Origin: Amoebophrya sp. AT5.2
Taxonomy: Eukaryota; Sar; Dinophyceae; Syndiniales; Amoebophryaceae
DNA: 15,773 bases
Direction: 5' to 3'
NCBI GenBank assembly: GCA_005223375.1
Contig: RXOD01005123.1
Location: 1 to 15,773, forward strand
Below the pieces are notes generated by a model. The model was not told the origin of the DNA. It worked only from the letters and a program-made list of their open reading frames with translations, and ran no database searches. The translations under genes were made by a program, and so were the position numbers. Positions 1 through 8,800 of the stretch are shown here, in pieces (the stretch's first letter is position 1; every line of letters starts with the position of its first letter).

Positions 1-300
1 TTTCCCGGGGGGCAAGATTCATGGGGGCAAGATTCCTGGGGGCAAGATTTCTGGGGCAAGATTGCCGGGGGCAAGATTTCTGGGGGCAACATTTCCGGGG
101 GCAAGATTTCTGGGGGCAAGATTGAGCACGGCAACTTCTCCCGGGGGCACGGCGCGTTTTCTGGGTTTGCAGCCTGGGGGCAAGATTTGCAGTCCTGGGG
201 CAAGATTTCTGGCTGGCGCGTTTTGTGGGGCAAGATTTCTGGGGGCACGGCAAGATTCCCGGGGTAAGTTTCCTGGGGTCACGGCTTGATTCCTGGGTTT
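1..300. repeat. Degenerate G-rich 15-bp minisatellite
   Basis: The tract is built from about a dozen imperfect copies of GGGGGCAAGATTTCT. The cleanest block is 12-125, where copies follow each other with 14 to 16 bp spacing. From about 125 the array breaks up: units are interrupted by variants containing GCACGGC, GCGCGTTTT and TTTGCAG, and it fades out near 300. Because the unit is five codons long, stop-free pentapeptide readings appear on both strands (GARFL on +, RNLAP on -), but neither is bounded by a convincing gene. The tract lies just upstream of a coding exon that needs a further 5' exon, so it is most simply intronic. Its runs of four to six G could form G-quadruplexes (inference). 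Confidence 0.85.
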
Positions 301-473
301 CCTGGATAGTTGTTGATTTTGCGCATATATATAGTAATTCCAGTCAGGGTAGGCGCAACACAAAAGGCCACCAGACGCAGACGGCAGGGGGAACACGGCC
401 AACATCGGTCTATCCTTCGCCAGAGAATGAATCGGCGCAGAATCTGATTCAAATGGATTCCTATCCGGCACAG

Positions 474-1826
474 GCAGTCCCTCCGGTACCATCCGGACAA
501 GCAGGGCGGTGACCAGCTGCTGTTTACGAAGCTTAAGGACGCCTACGACGTGATCTCTAATGGTGAGCGTCGCAAGAACTATGACCGCTTTGGTTGTGAT
601 TTGGGCGAGAAGTCGCTCGACGAGCAGGTGTGGGGGATTTCTCTACGAATTTTGCTGCAGCCGTACGGCTCCTTCGTCTTCAAGTTCTGCTGCGCGGGTC
701 TGGCGAGCTACCTCACGGGGTTTTGGATACTGTACTGGCTGTGTTTTCTGTTGTCGTTTGCATTGGTGTTGTTCTGCGCGCACAAGTGCGGGGGGCTGAA
801 GGAGTTTCTGGACCCCAGCGCGTTCGCGAAGCTCTCAGAGGGGGACGCGAGCGAGCAACTGAAGGAAAAGGCGCAGTGGCAAGCGGTGTCGCTGTACGGC
901 GGGATATTTGGACTGTACCGACTTTTTTGAAGATTACTAGTGGCCTTCTTCACTGTTGAAAAAATGCTTTCTACTTCTTGCTGTGGCTGCGATTCATTCA
1001 CGTTTACACAGGTTCCTCTTCCTGCAGCTTCTCTCCGTCTGGCTCACCGATATGTTTTTCGTGTTGGTGCTAAGCCTCGAGATGGCGGGTCCTCTCGTCT
1101 ACAATCTGCCGAGAAAATGGCAGGGGGGCCTTTTCGCTGGCCTCGCAATCAGCACGTGGCTGCTGCAGGATTGCTGGTACATGCTTTCTTACTTGCTTGC
1201 TTCGTTTCTAACTATAGCTTTAGCTTGTGTTCGATTCAGAACTTAATATTCTCCGCGGTTTCCTTATTTTCACTGCTGCATATTTAATGACCGACTACTC
1301 CGTAGCTTCTCTACCGCCGATGAAACGCAGGTACTACATCTACCTCGGGTTGATATTGTTGCTGGCTTTGCTCGGGCTTGCGACTTTGTTGGCGGTGTTG
1401 CTGGTTCAGTTCTGGGCGACGGAGGCCGAGACGGAGCTGCAGGGGAAGGTAAGGGACCAGCGGCTACAGATGCGGCTGCTCAAGTCCGCCGCCGGGGGTA
1501 GCAGTCAAACCCTGTCCGGTGTTGGGCAGATGGGGGGTGGTACTTCATCTGCAGGAGCAGGTGCTGGGACAACATCTGGGTATGCGGGTGTAAATCCGTC
1601 TATGAGCAGCCGACACGGGACGGCGACAGCCTCAGGAGGCTACGGCACCCCAGAGGCCGCGGCGTCGCCACAAAATCAGCCGCAAAGCGGGGGAGGAGCC
1701 CGAATGCGCGGCGGAAATGCGTCGGGGCAGGGGACAACGACGGGAGGCGGACCGGCAAGTGGGACAGGCGCAGCAGGGTCGTCGAGGGGAGGAAGAAACA
1801 ATCAGGGCGGTGGCAGGCGAAGATAG
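474..1826 (+). CDS. J-domain (DnaJ/Hsp40) multi-pass membrane protein, 5' exon(s) missing
   Basis: Three exons are read: 474-914, 1012-1176 and 1331-1826, giving 366 visible residues. The first exon opens with QSLRYHPDKQGG, the end of J-domain helix II and the invariant HPD loop (490-498), followed by helix III and the KNYDRFG end of the domain. J-domains stimulate Hsp70 ATPase through HPD. Helix I and most of helix II are absent; an in-frame TGA at 445 and a CACAG acceptor at 469-473 show that they come from an upstream exon outside the window. After the J-domain come several hydrophobic segments (around nt 670-789, 890-1090, 1110-1176 and 1331-1417), so an integral membrane co-chaperone, perhaps of the ER, is likely. 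The last 110 or so residues are Gly/Ser/Thr-rich with RGG and a final GGGRRR. The family is clear; the exact orthologue is not. An alternative second intron (1227-1305) would add a further hydrophobic segment. Confidence 0.85.
915..1011 (+). other. Intron 1 of visible part of J-domain gene
   Basis: This is a 97-bp GT-AG intron. The donor is GGACT|GTACCG and the acceptor TTTACACAG|GTTCC. Upstream exon ends after two codon bases (CT) and the downstream G completes Leu, joining YGGIFGL to FLFLQLLSVW in frame and giving one continuous hydrophobic stretch. Without splicing, the upstream frame stops at 928-930. Confidence 0.82.
1177..1330 (+). other. Intron 2 of visible part of J-domain gene (preferred model)
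   Basis: This is a 154-bp GT-AG intron. Donor is TTGCTG|GTACAT, acceptor AAACGCAG|GTACTA; phase 2 is kept and codon TG|G (Trp) is rebuilt, joining LLQDCW to YYIYLGLILL. An in-frame TAA at 1244-1246 rules out reading straight through. A second phase-compatible model is 1227-1305 (GTGTTC...CCGTAG). I prefer the first because its GTAC donor matches most other introns in this window. Confidence 0.6.
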
Positions 1827-2883
1827 CTGCTTGTTGCGTCCCCCGACGGCGTGAAGTGCTTACAGACGCTGCGCTGCGAGGTGCCAAGCGGCTCGCATAA
1901 ATCGACCTCGCGGCGAACAAAATGTGACGCGCATATGAGCAAGGACGCAGCCAGGACAAACAGGTCCGGATGACATAATACGAGGACACCACTGGAAAAG
2001 GCACGCCGAGTTCCAGCGTCGCACGGGAAAAGTATGATACGACTCATTGATTTGCGAATTGTTTGGTACAAAGCGACTACTTGCAGAAAGGTACTTTTTG
2101 CGTTTCGACGCGAGGAACTGCGCCAATGCGTGTCCTATGGCCCGAGAAACATGCCTGCACATATATGTGTGTCCTCTCTAGTCGTTCTCTTTCACGTCTG
2201 CGTTTCTCCGAATTGTTTGGCGACTCACTGACGTGACTGTGTGATTCTGATCTGTGAAAGCATTTACATCTAGATGTATGGTCAAATGTTGAGGTTGAGG
2301 TTGACTTGTTTTGCCGCCGCATAGCTACGTCGTTCTGGTGCGTCGATCTGTCTGTGGTGCATTTGCAGGTGTATCGTGTAATTTGAAACCGCGCTCTTTC
2401 AGTTCCCTTTTTTGTTCTCTCTCCAGTGCGCCCCCCTCTTGAAAATCGTGATCTCTGCTATGCCAAATTTGAAAGCCCTCCGAAAAAAAGCAGCACGACC
2501 ACATGTCCCCATCAACCAACCCAGCAACGATCAAAGCGCAGAGACCCTGACCTAAGATGGCTGCTCTTGGCGTGGCCAGACGAGCTGAATAAAGCGCAAT
2601 TTTCTACTAAGTAGCAGCGAGACTTAGGCACAGAGTTCTCGTTCTCACGTAGTTCTTTGAGGACAATGACTGATATTACGTATACGATCGATTCTGATCA
2701 TATCGTTTGTTTTCACACCCCATGACGTCGGTTTTCGAAACGACTTTTACGTGTCTACTTCAAAGATAGCTGAACAGAACGAATTTTTTTTCCACGCGCG
2801 ATTACGCTGAGAATAAGTTATCGAGCTGTTGCAGCAAGATCCGTTCAAGTGGCCACTGCTGCCGGTAACACAGCGCCGGCAAG
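1827..2883. other. Spacer without a supported gene
   Basis: This holds the 3' UTR of the J-domain gene and the 5' region of the giant gene. Base composition drops to more AT-rich than the flanking exons. No reading frame has a recognisable motif; the short ones at 1860-2162 and 2325-2614 look like chance. Visible landmarks are a 14-bp palindrome at 2265-2278, an AATAAA at 2588-2593 and possible splice-acceptor sites at 2834 (GTTGCAG) and 2871 (ACACAG) ahead of the start codon. Confidence 0.6.
2265..2278. repeat. 14-bp perfect palindrome
   Basis: TACATCTAGATGTA is its own reverse complement. It sits in the spacer about 600 bp upstream of the giant gene's start codon. It could be a dimeric protein-binding site, but there is a single copy in the window and no other evidence of function. 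Confidence 0.5.
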
Positions 2884-5800
2884 ATGGGAGACGAACAGCA
2901 GGAAGCCCGGCAGCCGTACACGGGCAGATTGCCCGGGTGGAGTGTCTGGGCGCCGCCGTCTGGATGGGAGGAGAAAGAGAAGAATCCGAAATACTGCTAT
3001 GCAAAAGACGACGAGCTTTTGAAAAAGCTTCCCTACAACGGTACTGCTTCTGCGCTGCTTGATTCGCTTTTCTTGGCAAAAACACAAAAAAAAAACGTCA
3101 GCCAAAGAAATGAATGAAAATGAATACGCCTACCGAAATTTTTTCTTATGCATGCTCCACCAGGTAGATACTTCACGAAGGGGGATGCCTTCGCTGCGAT
3201 GCTCATGCACCAGAAAGAAGACTTCGACGCGTTTTGCACAAAATACAACTGTCACGGCGCGAAGGAGATTCTGGAGGCAAAGGAAGTCGCGGAAGGAAAA
3301 CGGCAATGGTATGCAGAGAGAGTTAAGGACCCCAACCGGGAGAAAAGGAAGAGGAGAACACCGGCCGAGATCCAAGCGGAGAAAGAGCAAAAGGAGCAGG
3401 AAGGCGGAAAGCGAAGAAAAGCAGAAAATCGGATCAAGAACAAGTCGAGGATCAACCTTGGCGCGCTGGTGCTTCCAAGAGGATTCAAGTATGACTTCCA
3501 GGACAAAGTCGGAGGAGGGAAGACAACGCAGAAGGTGTTTACAGGGCCCCTGAAAGGTAGAACGTGATCTATGTTTGTGTCGTATAATTGTGAAGACGGA
3601 CCTGACCACGAGTAGTCAATCTGCATCAGTGTATACCACGCGTGCCGTTTCAAATTGAATTTGATTGTGTCTGTGATTTAGATTTTCGCCGCACAAACTG
3701 CTTCAGACGACGGCGAGCCGCGGTACAGGTCCACCCCGGTTTCCTACGATTTTTTCTTCTACCTGCTCGACTACGATAAGGAAATGGCGGAGAAGTGGTT
3801 CCGCGATAACAACCTGTCTGATACGGAGGAAGTTGCACTGGCGAGGAAGATTTTGGCCGGAGAGGAACTCTCGTACCACGATTTTCAGGTCCAGAAGAAC
3901 AAGAGCCACGTCGCTGAGAAAAAGCTGCAGAAGAATCAAGCGGTGGCAGGAAGCGGGAAGAATGCTGGCGGCGATGTTGGCGCTGCGGCTACGCAAAGTC
4001 AAAACGCGCCCGCGGTGAGGCGCACGAGCAAGACGAGAAGGAAAATCGCGGCAACCGACTCATCGGAGGAGGAAGAAAAGTCGCACGGTGCGGGCGGAGC
4101 AGTTGCAGGGCAGACTAGTGGTGGTGCCAGCTCCAGCACAGGGGCAGGCCCAAGTTCTAGCGCCCCCAGGCCGAACGGGAAACAACAACAAGCAACGCCA
4201 GCCGCCGCCAGCGCCACCGGCAGCGGCCCATCTGCAAGCCATGCGAAGGGAGCTGCTACGGGTGCAAAAATCGGCCGCAACAGTAAGGAGCACGATGACG
4301 ACATCGTAAATATTAAAGCTAAGGATTCACCGTCCTCATCTGACGATGAAAATTCCGACTCTTCCTCTTCTGGCTCCACTAGTTCCGACGATTCGTCTTC
4401 GTCGGACGCAGAGCGGCAGCACGCCGAAAGGAAACCAAAGGCGTCGCCTGCAGCATCGGCGGAGATGATGCAGCGGGACGCAAATGCAAAAGGCAGCCAA
4501 GGCAAACGCAGGGCGGCCTCTCCAAAACGGCCGTTTTCCGACAGCGTCGGCGGGGACATTTTGGACTGCGAGGTGTTTGACGACTTCGACCCCGTTCTAG
4601 ACGCAGACTTCGACGATTTCTACCTGTTCGCGCACGGCACGTATGCGGAGCAGCGGCAGAGGGAGAAGATGAAGCATTTCTACGCTCCCCTGATCAAGAA
4701 GGGGGAACTGGAAACCGCCGCGATCGATGGCGTGCAGGAGCTGCTAAAGAAGCGGAGGGAACAGAAAAACCTCCTTCACGCAGAGAAAAACAGTGATTTC
4801 TCTACTACTTCTCGACGAGGAGGAGGAGGACCACCACGACGCACAGGAGCAGTGCCGCGCGTGGACGAAGTGATAGACTTGGCGATTGAACACGACGAGG
4901 AGATCATACAGCAGCTGGCGCAGCTGAAAGCTGGCGCCGCGGAGGATGGAGGCGAAGAGGATGAAAAAGCCGCCGCTCCTGGCGCAACCGCGACAAGGAC
5001 GGACACTCCCGCGTGGACCCAAGTCGGACAAAGCGCAGACGGGAAGACGGTCTGGCGGCAGCCGGTGCCAGTGCCGCGCGGCAACTCTCGTACACGTACT
5101 GGCGATGTGGGGAGAACATGCAATTCAAGCAGCGGTCGTTGCATGCAGGAAAAGACTAAGACCACGTGGTGGCCGACTTTTCGTCGGCGCCAGAAGCCGG
5201 ACTGGTTCGATGGCTTGTTTGACGCAGCCGAAGAGCGCGCGCTGTCGGGTGGGGTTTTGCCGGTGCCTGCAGCTGGGGAGCCGGGCCCCTGCCACAAAAT
5301 CGACGACCTCCGCGACCAGTTCGGAAGAGTGGCGCGCGAAATGCAGAGGGACACGGTTTTTACGAACGCCAGAGGAGGTGGAACAAACGCGAACACGGAA
5401 AGCGGGAGGGAGAGAGCCACGGTGTACAGCGAACGAAAGCTGCAAGAGCTGGAGCCGGAGAAGCGCGAAGCTGCTCCTCTTGCGGTGGGATGCGGACGGC
5501 CCGGCGGCAGCAGTGGCGTCAAGAGGACGAAGTTCCTGAACTGCGCCGACAAGGTGGCTGTAGTCCGCAGTGGCACACCCGTCGCAATCGGAGGAAGCGG
5601 TCGTCCGTCCCAACAGGCCGCATTGACACTCGTCGAGGCAAGAAAGCCCGTTTTCGATTTCTCGGAGGTGCCCTCCGCGGAGCTTGTTGCTCAAACGACG
5701 GGAGAGGAAGACCACGGCTGTGGGGACATCAACCTTTTTGACCTTCTCACGGAGGAGTGCTTTGAACCATTCCGCGACGAGGGGTACGAGAGCGATGACA

Positions 5801-8800
5801 ACGACGTTCTGGAGACGGCGATGGACGAGGTTGCGGAAGGCGTCTTGGATTTAGAGAACGAGCTGCTCGATCTGGAGACGGGATCGGGTTTCTCCCGACG
5901 CAGGAGCAAACAGCTGAAGCTTGACCGCGAATCCGCAGTCGCGAGATACGACCAGAAGCAGCTGCTGCGGTTGAAGATGAAGAACGCTGCTGGTTCTTGT
6001 ATCCCGCTGTCGCAGGGGGCCACCGCGAGCAGCTTGCGACAACCCGGCGCCCTGGCATCCTGCGACAGCGGTACCGCGAAACAGCGGCACCGCGAAAAAG
6101 CGTGTTCGTTAGCGGCCCCCTCCGTCCTGGCGCAGCATGCGCCGATGTCTTCCCACCGCCTGCCCTCTGACGCAACCCGCAATCGTCGCGCGCGGGAGAA
6201 GAAGGAGCAGCAGAAGAAAGCGATGGACGAGGAAATAGCACGGGCCAGCGAGGAAATAGAGCGGGCCAAAAAAGAGCTGAACGAAAAGGAAAGAAAGCGC
6301 CGCGCTCTGAGCGACAGCGAGATGGCGGAAGACGAGGCGGACGACGTTTCACGAGATGGAGGCGCAGTTGCGGGATCAAGTGCAGTGGTTGTGAAAACCG
6401 ACTCGAAGTCGTCAAATACCTCGTCGACCACCGCGACTACCGCGACTGCAGCGGCGTCCACTTCTTTTGCACCGACGTCCTGCTTGTTCAACATGTTCTC
6501 GCGCCCGGGCGCTGCGAAGGTGTGGACGAAGTATCTCCGCGCCGAGCTGAGCCGTGCGAATGTACGGCCCGAGCATGATTTGGACGCGTTGCTGGAGAAT
6601 CGCAGCGGATTGCAGACGATGTTGAAGCAGGAGTTGGCGCGGCTGCACTCGTTTGACATCGGCTTTCGATTCCGAGAGCCTTCAAACGCCCTCTGCAAGA
6701 AGAGCTCGCTTTTGTTGCAGAGGGCGTTCGCGCAGCTCGACCGCTTCGGCCTCCTGGGGAAGGGGAAAGGGGTGCTAAACCGGCTCGTGCTGCAGGCCGA
6801 GGCGCGCGGGAAGCTGGGATGGAACTGGAAAGAACAAGCAAAGAAGAAAGTCGTGGACTGGGAGAAGACGCGCACGAAGAACAGCACGGCGCTGATGTGG
6901 CAGCTGTGGCAGAATCGGCATACTAGTTGTAGTTTGAAACGCAAGACCAAGAGGAAGAGCTGCGTGGACCAGTTCCTGATGTTCGTGGAGGAGTTCGTGC
7001 GAGACTTTCTCGCGCTGGAGAAAAACCCGCACGCGGTGATGAAAACTACGGACAGGCGTAGCGGGGAAGGAGGACGTGGTCTTCCCGCCCACGCAGTTTC
7101 TTACCCAGAGCAGGTCACCGACGCCGAAGTCGAGCGATACAGAGCGCGGGTGCTGAAAGTCAGATCCTCTTCCGCTGATCTTCCGTTTAGCAAAAAGCTT
7201 TCGAAGCGCCCACCGCCACCGACGCTCATCTTCTCTAACACGAAGTTGTTGGGGAACGACAGCGATTCTGCGGAAAACTACGAGAGCGGCGACGAGGTGC
7301 TAGCGGGAGCCTCCGGATCATCGGCAATGAAGATGAAGGACGCTTTGGCTTTCCGCCTCAACAAAGTCGTCGAGCGCAAGAAAGTAGACCCGAGGACGGG
7401 GAAAATTGTAACGGAACGGCGGTGCGAATCGTTCCTGGATGAGAGGCAGGAACGCGTTGACAAAATCTGGGACGAGGATGTGGTGGAGGAGAATCAACTC
7501 GAGGAGGACTGTGAGTTCATTACGGGCGGGGCGCGCTTCAAGGAGAGCAATGAGAAGAAGACGTCTTCTTGCACGACGAAGAAGATGAATGCCTGCGTCG
7601 CCATGCTCGTTGAGAAGATTTGGGAAGTAAATCGCTCCGCGCGCCCAGAGGACGCTCTTAGGATGCCCGGGAAGTTCGATTTTAACGATCCAGACGTGAA
7701 AGCCGCTGTGGGGATCGTGAAGGAAATGAAAAAGAGCGACTCGCCTCTGCAACACGGGCAACATCCGCTCGCCGTTGATCAGAGCCAGTTTGTGGAAAAA
7801 GTGTCCAACTTGCGGCAAGAGCCAGCGACTCGCTGCGTGACTGAGGCAGTGCTGGTGGATTGGCGGTTTCGGCTGAAGGAGGAATTGCTGGGGACGGAGC
7901 TGGATTGCGTGTGGGGGTACTTGGATAGCAGGAGCAATAATGAGCGGGGAAAGGGGAAGGCGGTGGCGAAGGAAAGGGAGCAGTCGCGCCAGCAGAAGTC
8001 GAGCAGCCAGAACGAGCCGACGAGCCAGGCTGAGGTAGCGGCATTGGTTCAAGATATTCGCACCGCGAACGACAAGCCAGCAAAGCGACGGAAATTGGAG
8101 GTTGACGGCGATGCGACAGAGATTCCCCAAAAGATTCTGGATCCAAGAGAGGATATCAAGATGGAGGACCACGGCCCGCCGCTTGCACCAAAAGGCTCAT
8201 CATCCTTTGCTGGCGGTGGCGCAAGCGCCGGGAAGGAGAAGAGTGTAAACCGCAGGGGTTGCAACTCGCGCTTCATTTCGGACCAGGCAAAAGTCGCGGA
8301 GGGGGCGGGTGGAGTCATCGTCTTGGATCCCGCGCAAGAGCAGGAACAGAACAAGCAAGCGATGTGGAAAATTTTAGGAAGAAATGGCTTCAGGGGCGCG
8401 GAGTCGCTTTCTGTACTGCGGGAAAAGGTGGGGCGCGCATTACATCTGCGGAAGCACCACCAGATGCAATTGCCCACGTCTTCTTCTCCGACCTCGTCAA
8501 CGTCGCCCATGAAACCAGGTAGCTACGTTTTCCGACCTTCTCGCGACTGCGCCACGCCGGCAGAGATTCTGAAGCACCATCTCGGAGTGGATCTGTCGTT
8601 CCGCGAAGAGTTTTTCGACGCCTTCAACGCGTCACCGGTTGACACCTACGACGTCAGGACCGGCCCGAGGAACTCGAAAATATCCGCGCTCCTGCAGCTG
8701 CTGGACGACGACGCTGATGGTGCTGCGGGAAATAGTAGCGCTTTAAAAACGTCGCACCCATCCATGCTCTCGTCCTGGGTTGACGTGCTCCTGCCAGAAA

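Noticed and set aside
1..300. CRISPR array
   Set aside because: The repeats are adjacent and degenerate with no unique spacers, and the window is eukaryotic.
19..492. 157-codon minus-strand open frame with RNLAP pentapeptide repeats
   Set aside because: It is a by-product of the 15-bp repeat, begins antisense to the J-domain exon, and its pentapeptides lack the A(D/N)Lxx pattern of real pentapeptide-repeat proteins.
1226..1244. tRNA T-loop-like TTCGATTC
   Set aside because: The flanking bases do not form a stem and no acceptor or anticodon arm is found around it.
2588..2593. AATAAA as a poly(A) signal of the J-domain gene
   Set aside because: It is about 760 bp after the stop codon, and in the lineage suspected here this hexamer is not a dependable signal.
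5691..6950. 419-codon minus-strand open frame (and similar ones at 7318-8172 and 10130-11104)
   Set aside because: These lie wholly or mostly antisense to the giant gene's coding exon, are rich in Ser/Arg/Leu as expected for the reverse of GC-rich coding DNA, and show no domain.
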